Position numbers and translations under genes: made by a program. The notes under the pieces are model-generated. The model was given only the letters and a program-made list of their open reading frames with translations. It ran no database searches and was not told where the DNA came from. Positions 24,928 through 36,400 of a DNA stretch of 64,000 bases are shown one piece after another; the stretch's first letter is position 1; each line of letters opens with the position of its first letter. Source of the DNA: Blasia pusilla (lineage: Eukaryota; Marchantiophyta; Marchantiopsida; Blasiales); assembly GCA_050084515.1 (NCBI GenBank), contig CM114271.1, forward strand, positions 52,886,001 to 52,950,000, read 5' to 3'.

Positions 24928-27900
24928 CTATCCCCTTGCGTCCTCAACAATATCTTTTTCAATATCAGCTTGCAACACCTCTGCTTCTCGAAACACTTCT
25001 TCAAGCGACTGGTTTACTTGCTTCCGGGATTCCCTTCGATGTCGTTTAAGTGCTAACCTTGGCTCTGCTTGTTTTACACCTTCTGCACCCATCTTGTATC
25101 TGAACAAAACGGCAACAACATGTCAGAGTTACAACTCCTCAACCTAAGACCGACATCAACGCCGGAAGAATGGGCGTCAGGGGGACAATCCACACAGGCG
25201 TCGTCGTCAGGGGAACTCTATCGAGCTATGAAGCTATGAATATGATACTTTCTACTCACTCAGCAGAAACTAGGTCAGTGTTGGAGATATCACAGTAGAA
25301 AAACTCGTCCATGGCTCCCAATTCGTCGCAGCTACAGAAAGGATAGGAGTTCGCAAAAATCAGGAGTTAATTTCTCTCACACGACTGCTTAGTGCCGGAT
25401 GAATGAAGTAGTATGGTTTTGGAAGGAAATACAGTATTTCAGAATCAGGAACCAGCCGCATTAAGCAAGTACCTCATGTTGCTTTCTCGTTTTGTGCCAA
25501 GAACTTTCTTCTGCACCCTTTCCCTATTCGCTACCTCGTCCAGCAGATCCAAATAGTGTGAATATCGGTCCCAATCATTTCCAACAGCACAATTGGGTTC
25601 TCCCATGTGCAAGCAATTAGGAAATGCGCATCCACTTTCACTCTCACCGAGCTTCTTCCTTACCTGTCATACGATTCTGGAAAATGTCAGTCCACGGGCG
25701 GCAGGAACATAAAACCAACGACATGGAACATTCTGGAGGGAGCGAAGAGTGTGTGCGATTCCGTCACCTTGCATGCATAAATAAGATCAAGGCAGAGTTC
25801 CATCAAAAGTTTTCGTTTAGCGGAGGAAGTTCACCGTCGTGCACATATACATACATACCTCAGGAAAGAGCTGGGAAAGCGATGCCCTCGTGACTTTCGC
25901 AAGGCTAGGTTGGCTGAAACCTGGGGTATCAGCAAGAAGGCCATCCCCTATGGGTATACGGAGAAGGGAAACATGACGAGTTGTGTGCTTTCCTCTGCCA
26001 CTTCCTACAGAGACTTCACCCACGCGCAGTTCTTCGAAGCCTTCTAATGCATCAAATACCTGTACGGGAAAACCATCATAAATTTCGAGCTCTGAAGAAG
26101 CGGGAGCATACCAAACACTGACCACTTTCTCCTCTGATCGAGATAGTGTCTATGATTCAAACGCCTATGAGGATAACCAGGCCTGCTCTCGGTCAGTCAA
26201 AGATATGGGCCCCAAGACTGCAATGAATGGACAGGAAGCTTGCCAAATCAGTAATCGGCTTGCTTGACAATGGAGAAGCCACAGGGCATCTACAATTGCT
26301 GTGTCCATACCGGCCGCCATGTCCCAGAACCTGTCGAAATGATATTCGTGAAAGACACAGCAAGTGACGAAGAAAAGTGAAACCAGAAAGGGCTTCAAAC
26401 AGAGCACCTCAGTTGCAGTTCTATTCACCGCATCCACCAGTATCGATGACTGGCGCGCTTCATCTGATTCTGATTCGTACCATAGTACGAAAGCTTTTTG
26501 GTCACGGAAGGCGTTGATGAGGCTCGACTTTCCAACTCCACTAGGGCCGAGAATTACTGTCACTTTGTTCGTCACCAGGCTGCTCAAATCCGTAAGCCCG
26601 ATCCTTCGATCCGCGCTGCAGAGGACCGGTTTGTAGCCCCACTCCGCTAATCGAGCTTGCCAGGATTCAACCGCCTGCATACCATCCACAGCGATGGAAT
26701 TTGAGTGTCTCCGTGTATCTAACCTATTAAGTAAAATTGGAGTCTCCAGCGACTCCTTCCTACTTCCACGAAAAGGACAAGCGATGGCCTAGTGAAATCG
26801 TGGGGGAATATTTCCATGCTCTGGCGACTAGTTATACCGCGCTCTGTGCTAATCATTACAAAGGCAACATTGGTTGTTTCGGTATGTTCAGATCTCACAC
26901 TATGAATTTCCCCTTTCCGGAAGCAAATAGGAACACTGCCTATAAATTAAAGCATCGATTGGCTTACACTTCAGAATCGAGCTCGTGAATTGGACTCGAT
27001 ATCTGCGGAGTTCGTTCGCACAATATAATCTGTAGTAGTCGATAAGGGCTGTGTTGGCTGCAGTAGGGATCTCATAGTTTACACATGGTGTGAGCAAGTT
27101 GAAAAACTGACCTGCTGTTCTGCAAGGTCGGCCTTGTTTAGAACCAGGGTGAAATCAATTTGTGTAGACTCCGCCTCGACCAAAAATCTGCTTAGCACTT
27201 TAGGGTCAATTTGTGGCTGCTCGAGAGAAAATACGACCAGGAGGTAGTTGACATTGGCAACAGGGGGATCGACGATTTCGGAACTTCGGTCCAGAACTTC
27301 CTCAATCACTCCTCTGTTTTCTACCCAATCAATGCTCGACACCAAAACCCTATCTCCGACCAGTACCCGTCTCTTGATCTTCTTGAGCAAGCCTCGCACT
27401 ACACACAGAAGCTCCCGTGGTTTCTCGGGGGAAGATGTGGACAAGAAATTTGGATTGTCAGTACCTCGCAGTCCGCGGAATTCTGATTCACTACTAGACG
27501 CATGCCCATTTTGTGCATCATTCAATTCACCCTTCACAGGTTCTTCTAAACCCTCCGATTGCAAAAACGTCTGCGTTCCACCTCTTTGAATGATCACTCT
27601 CATAAAGTTGGCCTGCGCGGTTATCACTTGCCCAATCGCCTGATCCTCTTGTAAAACAACATTTCCGGTCACATTATCCCCTTCGATGCGGGAATTGCCA
27701 TCCAACGGAGCCCCCACAGAGCCAAGCTTTTTAGGCGCCTCCGTCTCGCGACCCTTGGACTGCTGAATTCGTCTCGACGTCACATTCTTCCTGGCCGCAA
27801 ATATTCTCAGCGTTCTACAATCAGTACGTGTGCCTTTCGAATTAAAATCCAACTTATTCTCCGAGCAGCCAGGATTCCCTCTGTTCCATGATAAGCCCGA

Positions 27901-28008
27901 AATTCGCGATGACTTCAAAAACGACAGCGCCGTCGTGGTCCCTGAAGCAGATCCTACTCCCACAAGAGAGGCAGGGCTTATCACGGCCCTCACTGTCATT
28001 TTTCGCAA
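24928..28008 (-). CDS. RsgA/YjeQ-type circularly permuted GTPase, probably plastid-targeted
   Basis: Assists late maturation of the small (30S-type) ribosomal subunit and hydrolyses GTP. Five exons join in frame to 575 aa: 28008-27112, 26674-26408, 26059-25859, 25663-25473, 25099-24928. The GTPase motifs are in the permuted order of the family: G4 NKAD (aa 291-294), P-loop GPSGVGKS (342-349), switch-region SGRGKHTTRHV (about 408-418), G3 DTPG (432-435). An OB-fold precedes them (about aa 205-265, VLVGDRV) and a zinc cluster follows (Cys467, Cys472, His474, Cys480, in CLHMGEPNC). The first roughly 100 residues are Ser/Arg-rich, low in acids and lack domains, fitting a transit peptide. The C-terminal KRHRRESRK tail is shared with plant homologues. 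A start at the second Met (MTVRAV) is equally possible. Plastid rather than mitochondrial targeting is inference. Confidence 0.88.
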
Positions 28009-28687
28009 GTATTAGGAAGGCTCATTCCTTCCTTCCTTCCGCACAGGTGCCTACAAGAAGACGCAAGCAAGCGCTCGATTCGACACCGCAGTACGTACTC
28101 ACACGGACCGGAAACTCCAAAACTAAGCGGACTCAAAAACACCCGCAGAAGTACGAATTCGCCGCATGGTCCCCTAAACGCACTCCAAATTGACGGCCCG
28201 CGAATTCACCGAATGCATTCGGGAGTCCGGTTCACCACAGACGAGAAAACTACAAACTCCCGAGTTGATCAGATACCTCTTGAGGTTCCCGCTCGCCTCG
28301 CCATCCCGAATCGCACGCCCCCGCTCTCTTCTCTTCCTTGCGATCCTGAATCGCTCTCTGCGAATGTCGACACTGGAGTCTGTTGGTAACGTTGGTAGAC
28401 TTTACGGAACTCCCGGGAACAAAGCTCGCGGAAGTCCTGTCGTTATTGCATTGGAGATGTATGTATGGGGGCCAAATCTTTGTGGGCGAAGTGAGATGCC
28501 TACGCGTGTGCTCCCTCCCGGATAGGGGTCGCCACGTGTCTTGTTATTATGAACTGCTGTAGCGCGATTGTGTGATTCCTCTCAGCCGGATCTTGTGAAA
28601 GCCGATCTACATGGGACGGCCAATACTCCTTTGAAATGATCCGGGATTTGTGGACGGAGTTTTTGGTTTTCTTGCATAGGAAGAGAG
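28009..28687. other. Upstream region of the GTPase gene
   Basis: GC-balanced, with a 111-aa plus-strand frame (28190-28525) that has no family motif. It probably contains the promoter of the minus-strand GTPase gene. No TATA box stands out. Confidence 0.4.
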
Positions 28688-28870
28688 GATTTGCGCACTT
28701 CCAAACCTGTTGAGGCCGGTACAAATTTGAAAAAACCTGTTCGTCCCGTCCCTTTTTGTTTGTGAGGTGTACTAGAAGGATTTGCGTACTTGCGCACTTC
28801 CAAACCTAAACCTGTACAAATTTGAAAAAACCGGTTCGTTCCGTCCGTGTTTGTTAGGTGTACTAGAAGG
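28688..28870. repeat. Tandem duplication, about 92-bp unit, two copies
   Basis: Units 28688-28779 and 28780-28870 share GCGCACTTCCAAACCT, GTACAAATTTGAAAAAACC, TTCGTYCCGTCC and the end AGGTGTACTAGAAGG. They differ by small indels and substitutions. No open frame of note. Confidence 0.75.
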
Positions 28871-31469
28871 AACCGGATGGAAAGCTGATGGCGGTGAGTA
28901 GTTCCAGACGGAAGGTAGCTTCCTCGACCCTGAGAAGCCACCCATGGGACCCGACCCTTAGTTACTGTAAGTTTGAGCTTACTAGAAACCAAAGTGAGGC
29001 CTCTGAGACGGGTGGAGAAGAAAGTAATTAACATATACGTGCATAAGACATGTGGATAGTCTAGATGACCAGAAAACACAACGAGAATTTGTAGAGGCTG
29101 TAAAGAAAGAGACTCAGGTGAAAGGAAACAAAGAGTTTCTTTCACCGAGTCCACACTTGCCCCGGGTGAAAGAAGAAGAGGACGCTTACTAGCTGTAACC
29201 GAGATATATTTAGAGAAGTATGATTTTATGAGAGAGAGCTATGTTCCATGACTTTTATTGGAGATATTTTGGTATACAATCGTCTATGTGTGTAGATATC
29301 ATGAGTGAGTATGATCTCTTTTGTTCATATGTGTATGGATGGTGACATCGATGTATGTTGTGTAACAAGGTTTATGTGAACATACTATACTATGCCAGTA
29401 AAGGATACCTTTTTGGTGATGTATTCCTTTCCTATATGCATCGCAAATAGCTAAGTCTCTACTGCCCACACTAGCGGGGAACCCGAAAAGCGAGTCGTGA
29501 TGGAGGGTCCAAGGAGGGAAGACCTTGGTGTGACCCAACAAAGTTGCAACCTACACTAGCCAGTCGCGTGACTAAGAAGGACGGAAAACCAATCGCGGGA
29601 CTAACGTTAGGCGAGAAACTAACGTGTATCGTGACTAGCCTTAGGTGAGAAAGGAGCATAGTTACTCGCGGGGAAAAAGCCAAGGCAAGCAAGGTTTGAG
29701 ACCTTGGAGTCAAGTTCTAAGTCGAGGGCGAGAAGCAAGGAACATGTGAGTAGCCAAGATGGGCGAGACGCCATGAGACTAATCATAAAATGCAAAGGGA
29801 GGCAAGACAACAAACGGGGAGTCAAGATGGGCGCTAGCCATGAGACACATGAAATGCGGGTGTGAGCTCCAAGATGAATTTGGGGAGCTGAGAGTTGCAA
29901 AAGATTCAAGAAGCCTCCGCCAAGCCATCTTGATGGATAACCAGTCAAACACTTGTCCGCCGGTTGCAAACCACGTTTGGATTCAGGGCTAAAATGAAGG
30001 ACCCGAGGGGGACAATGGGGAGGGTGAAGTTCCTCCAGGGAACCCCAGAAGTACCTATAGAGGGGGACACTCTCCCTCTCTACCTACTCAAGCCCTTGAA
30101 CCAAGAACTAACTATGATGCGTGGTTGGCCGTGCTTCAAGTTTGAGCTAAGGGATGCACCTTGAACTGACGCGCTCCGATTTAGACACGCGACTTGGGGA
30201 GATTGGCTAAGGCTTAGGGAAGAGGCTTCTTATGGAGACGTTACACTTTTGGGAAGACTCGACTCGTCACCCGATTAGCGCTTGGTGACTTCTTAGCTAC
30301 CTACAGAATGCGCAATGGTGGAATCTTTGAGACTCAATTTAAGTCTTCCGCTTACAAAGCTCAAGGTCGGGAAAGCTTCAAGGTGAAGCTAGGAGAAGTA
30401 GAGGACGACATCTATGACAATATACCACATGTTCATGTTGACGCATATTTGTTTTCTTTCCATAAAATAAAATTAGGAAATAAAATTATAATAAATTAAA
30501 ATTATTAGATTAAAATTAGAATTCCAAATCTCGATTATTATTATAGTTTTTATATTCATTTCTTTTACTAGTAGTCTTAGAATTTCATTCCAAGGGTGTG
30601 GTATATCTACATCCAATCTTCTAAATCATATAATTGAGTTTATGTTCTTATTTGTAATTGTAGTTGCTATGCGGATACACATTATAACACAATATATATG
30701 GCTATAATCATCTATACAAGTCAACAAGCTGGAAAGCAACTACATTGGAAACAAAAATATTTATATGAAATCCTGAATAAAAAAGGTATCCAATAAATCA
30801 TCGCAAATATCTCTCACATTCACTCCAAAGATTCTCTCTCATATTAAACTGAGCTTGGTTACGAAGGATCACATCTTTGCTGCCTTGAAGAAGGAGGTTT
30901 AAGAAACAAAGAGGAATCTCAAGCTCTCTCTTCTTGAACCATAGCCTCTTTCTCCCTCCCGAGCTTTGTCCCCGATGATACATGCATACATATTACCTCT
31001 ATAACCCCAACCCACGATAATAGGATATGATCAAGGAAAACTTTCCTAATCAAGGAGTGGATTGTGTAAAAAATAACGAACCTACCCAACTTGAAATTCC
31101 TCTAAATAACCCTAAATAGGCCCTAAACTAGGCATACCTTGCATACATAGGTTTTCCATCTCTTGAACACATCATCCTCGTCCTACAAGTGTTGACGCTT
31201 GACCTCTCTGAGTATATTGCACAAGTACTATATGCTCTAGTATACATGATGTGACATGGTAGGGGCTTCTCTATCTTGGTGTTATTTTTTGTTTGTCTTG
31301 TCTAGTGAGTTCTCATTTGTTCTCCCCCCCCCCCCCAAATTCAAACATATTTAGTAGGATTTAAAGTATTTTGGATATTATTAGGGCATAGTGTGATAGG
31401 AAATCCCCTTTTAATATGAACCATTTAATATGCCTGAAACACATGTAACATTAAAACTTGTATTTAGAA

Positions 31470-31667
31470 TTAGCAATGTATGTGTGTGCAATGCATGGGT
31501 TTGAATTACCCCCCAAAATGATAATTCACTCTCAAAATTGTCAAGTGCCATTTTAAATCAACTCTTGGTTTAGAAGGCAAGGGGTCCTATTGGCAGAAGG
31601 TGTCACGTGTCAAGAAGAGAGGAGTTTGAAAAATGAAGGGCCACTCTCCGATAGTAATAGAGATTGA
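31470..31667 (-). mobile_element. Helitron-like unit, diverged copy
   Basis: The minus strand starts TCTCTATTACTATCGGAGAG with GGCCCTTCATTTTTCAAACT following, matching the plus-strand ends near 52080 and 52384. The other end carries CCCATGCATTGCACAC. The 3' CTAG is not clear. Non-coding. Confidence 0.4.
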
Positions 31668-32509
31668 TTTGATGAATTGTAGATGACATCAATGCTCATT
31701 TATTGAATTATTCCTTGGTTTCGAAGGCCTAAGAAGATTCAAGGTTCCTAGCTAAAAAAAACACAAAAGTTATAAGAAATTTACAATGTGAGCCCCAAAA
31801 AGTGTTACATTATTTTAGTCAAAATACATGTAGTTGAATCATAATTTTTACTAGAAAATTATTTTAAAATTTGTGGTAAAACTAACATTTATTTTATGAA
31901 TGAACTATAAGTTATTTAACAATTATTTAGACTCTTAAGGGACTCACAATTTCATGCCGCCATGAATGTCCCCCATAATTTGTTCCACCCTCTCATCCAT
32001 TAAGCACTCATAGCTCGTGAGATACAAACATGTGTTATTGCAAGTCCACCATGGCATAAGTGTGAGTCTCAAATTACATCTCACAAAATTGTGTAGTGGC
32101 AATTTACTTATTGTGCACTCATAAATTATTTATACCTTTAACTTCTAGCAAGACTTGTAAACCACTCCATAAGAACCCAATGGGACCTTTTTTTAAAATC
32201 GTGGGACAAGGGAAATCGCAACAAGAGAGGAATATGAGGTCCTATGCTCCACACGTTGCTTTCTAACAAGCTCACACATATGTAAAAATGTGCCAATTTT
32301 AACCTTCTTCTTGGTAGCCATGAAATTAATGATTGTGAGAGTAGGGCAATGAAAAAGACTAAGTAACTCCAGTATGATGTTATCATTGCAATGGGAAAGA
32401 TAGTTCTTTTAATCAACATAGACTTGGAATTATAATGCTTGCATAATGTTTTCTCTTCGTCTAGGAAAAAATTCCCTTTTCTTACTCTAGTTGACACGTC
32501 TAAATCTAG

Positions 32510-32554
32510 CCAATTCATGAATAATTTCAGTGGTCCTAATTATTCATGAATTGG
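32510..32554. repeat. Perfect 17-bp inverted repeat
   Basis: CCAATTCATGAATAATT at 32510-32526 is exactly reverse-complementary to 32538-32554, with an 11-nt spacer. Next to it, ATTATAGAGTTTGAAG occurs twice (about 32578 and 32611). This could be a small foldback element or an extruded palindrome. Confidence 0.65.
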
Positions 32555-33496
32555 TTATATTGTATAATTAGGATTGAATTATAGAGTTTGAAGTGGTCCT
32601 ATAGATTAGGATTATAGAGTTTGAAGAAAATCAGACTATATTCTTCAAGGGAAGAGAATGTAATATTCCATTAATTTTGCTTTACTTACTTACGTTAGAA
32701 GGTAGAGATATGATTCTTCGAGCTTCAATAATAGTCTAAACCTCTTACAATGAGAGTGGAGTTGTGCATGAAAAAATAATTCCATAGTGATTGTGGAATT
32801 TCTTTTTTTAGTTTATTAGAAAAATTTACATACGTAACAAAATATGATTTCTAGCTTGATGAAGTCTATGGATGATCGCCGTGTGCACAAAATTTACGTT
32901 TTTCTTTTATTGGAGGAATTCAATATCTTGGAGACGTGCCAACATTCCCAAATTCTAGAATTCGACTTTCTAGGTTCTATCTTAATAATGACATCCAACT
33001 TTGTCTTCCCTCTAACCCGCAACCACGGTTCAACTATGAAATTACGTCTGACATATTCGTGGTGACCCGAATATTTTTCCCTCACTTGCTTTGATAATTT
33101 TTCGATATTTCTCTAACCCTAATTCTCCAAAGAGAAAATTGTTGATGTATGCAAAATATGTTTTGAATCTTTTATCTTCAAGTTCATGTCCTGGGTTTGT
33201 GTTATTTACGAAAATACATATTTGTTCGTTACGTTGCGTACTTCCAAGTCTGATTGACATTGTGGGCTTGGCGTATTTGCAATTTGGAGTGGCTAATGTA
33301 CTCCTAACAACGACTATGTAATGGGACGACTCCGAGTAGGGGATCGTATTAACAAGAACACCATACGTTAGTTACTCCATTTGAAAACATTTCCAATATA
33401 CATTCCAAGTACCAACTTCGACAAGCATTTAGAGGTTGCCGGTAAGGACCTGTAAGTTTTTTTACTTCAGTTGGACAGCTATATTATAGTTTTATC

Positions 33497-36400
33497 TTAA
33501 ACAGAAGTGGTTGCCAACTCTTCTGATCTACCTGATCCCATATTTCCTTGAATGGGTCTCGTATTCTTGTGCAGCCATATTTGCGCATCTCCATCTACCA
33601 ACGGAGAAACCTGCAAAAACAAAGGCTCTATCAGCTCAGTAGACGAATGTTCATAACATGTAAGTCTGAGGATTTCTAAAAAAAAAAATGAGCAGTCGAA
33701 GGAGGTAAATTCTATGGTGAGGTATGACGAAAGGTCTACCATAATTTAGTAAGCTGAGAGTTCTATTGTACAAGAGATGAGTAAGAGGACCACAGGAAGT
33801 GAATCAAGTCACCTTATCCCACACTTGTGCATGATATGTGTTTATCCAGTCAATTTCCTTTGGTGATAAAAGGGACAACTCCAGCATTTTAGTCTGAGGT
33901 CCAGGCCAAGACAAGAGTAAGATTCTTCTCACAGAACATAGTGGCGATTTCAGCTCAGTATTAAGCGCAAAAGTACCACACGTTATTTGAATACACGCAC
34001 CTCCCTAAAACATTCATGCCTGCTTCTCAGGAAATCTGGTATCTGTTTCGAGGCTCTCTATGTTTCTCAAAGCCAACCTAAACGAATATGGATCCAAACT
34101 CACTAACGAAGAAGCCGATGACCATAGCCTTCAAGAAAATCAATAAGAAATCCAGCCATCAATGAACGGGAAGAGAAAATTGTGTCCCTAAAAGATTTGA
34201 TGAAAAAAGTCGGACTGTATATCAAAACAGCAAAAAGGAAAAGAAGTGGCACGATAGAAACCTGAATCGGTACAAATGACAGCATCTCAAATTCCAGAAA
34301 AGTCACTCCACCAAATCGATTTTCAGTCGCAGCTTCACGAATAATAACTAAATTCTGCAGGCAAGTAGTATTAAGTAATCACATGATAAATCTGGCTGTA
34401 GTTTGGAATCTGGAATTACTAGAATGGAAATGTTTTCATGCATTTAAGAAATGAACACTGCACTAGGTTCTTGTTTTGGTGGGTTGTCAGATCCTCTTTG
34501 ATTCTTTGTTGATATAAGTGAAAGAATCCTGTTAGTTTGTTGAGAAGCAGATGTCTTAAAACTGTTGAGCAGCAGATGATTACCTCTATGCGGATGCCAA
34601 AAGAGCGATCTTCATAGTAGCCAGGCTCGTTACTGATTATCATGCCAGCTTGCAGTCCAGTCATATTGCCAAATCGAGCACTCATACTTTGTGGGCCTTC
34701 ATGTACATTCAGAGCTGCACCCACACCATGACCTGTACCTGGGAGAAGAGAGTGACAAATGTGTTAAGTTGCAATAAAGCATGAGTGAATATGTCAGAGA
34801 AAGTGCCCCAAACTATAAACTTACGACTAAGACAATACTAAATGACAGCCAATCCATCATACATGAACAGCCAGTGGATGAATGCAAGAGTCATGGTGGA
34901 GTGTACAAAACCATATTAGTCCTTGCAAAATTACTATGTATGCAAGTTCTGTTGAAGTTGGCATAAAGTTCATCAATACTGGTTTACATGCAAATTTGGA
35001 AATTCAGTAAAAACGTTAAGAGACTAGTACTGGAGTGGTACAGAGTTGAAAGAATTGAGTGCACCAACCATGGCGATAATCAAGCCCAATCTTCCAAAGC
35101 GAAGATCGTGCAAGGGCATCAAGCACAAACCCAGGAGTATATTCTGGAAACACGGCCTCATCCACTGCAATATGACCCTGACGACAAATTCCAAATCCAA
35201 GTTATGTTATAACTGCAAGGAGCATATTATCCTATCCCAGAAACACACGTTGTAAATTGTTCCAACTTCACAAAACCTAATTTCGGGTGTGCTTGTAGCA
35301 TTAGCGGTTTCCAGAAACTCCACGGCATCAAATTAGTTCGTCTAGCTGGCCACGTGATCACTGAGTGCTTGTATCAGCTAGAACGTGCCTCTGAACTGAA
35401 ACTTTTCTACTAATTGGAGTGCCCACCTGTAAAACTCTAGTGAAGCACTCTTTCTCACGAGGAGTAGGCACACCAAAGTGCACAGTTCTTGTGATGTCTG
35501 TAGTTCCATCAATGTATTGAGCTCCACTATCCAATAAAAACAGATGGTGGGCATCTACTTGTGCACATGTAGCTGCCTCTGCTCTATAGTGTACAATGGC
35601 ACCATTTGCTCCTGAGCCTACAATACAACAAGGATAAAATTACGAGCCACTTCAGCAACAACAGACAGAGAAATTATAAAGTAGAACATACTATGACGTG
35701 CCAAGAATCCTAAGATGCTTTGTAGTGTGCACTGTCTGTCAGATCCGAGATCTGTAAGGGATTCATGTTGAAAGTATAGTATATGAGATCTGTGAAAATA
35801 TTTAATGCTCTACAGAAAATCTCCAAGTCTCAAATTCATCAAACTTAACAAGGGCATTTTTAAATGTGGTCACATCATGATGACAATAATGCGTGGCAAA
35901 ACAAAACCCCAAGCTTGTATGTCTCTTTTTGTACATCATAGCAAAACAAGAAGAGAACAGCAATTATCACAATATCATGAAATCATTTTGATGTTTCATA
36001 CAAGTCACAAGTATTACCACTAATAGTGTCAAAGCTAGTGTCCAAGAATCCTGGTTGCTTTGCCCGAAATTCATCAAGCCTCTCAGCAACTTCAACCTCT
36101 GACAGAGATTGTTTCTCTTCCACAATCTTCTTCTCCAACCATGCCCAAAACTCTGCTAGAGCAGCAGCGTCCCTGAATTTAAAAAATGCATCCATTGCTT
36201 ACAGAGATTCCAGCGAAAGACATTTGCTTAATCACACAAAGTTTCCTCAGTAACAGCTAAAACCAGAAATAGCTCCATTAGAGGATCAGGTCTTGCCAAG
36301 TATGAGGTAGAAAATTGAGGACTAGATCAAAGAACACAAGTCACCATCTTGTATTTGCTGATCTACTTCAGAACATCAAAACAAAATCCCTAAAAATGAC

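Larger units (their letters stand above)
28871..33496. other. Intergenic region, mostly unassigned
   Basis: About 29450-30400 is GC-richer with several short frames on both strands and repeated GCGTGACTA / CGCGGGACTAAC phrases. It may be an eroded LTR-element leader, but no domain is visible. From 30430 to 33490 the DNA is AT-rich. A C14 tract lies near 31324-31337. A Helitron-like copy (31470-31667) and a perfect stem (32510-32554) are listed separately. Confidence 0.4.

Noticed and set aside
28190-28525. 111-aa plus-strand frame divergent from the GTPase gene
   Set aside because: Arg/Pro-rich composition typical of chance frames in GC-balanced DNA. No family motif.
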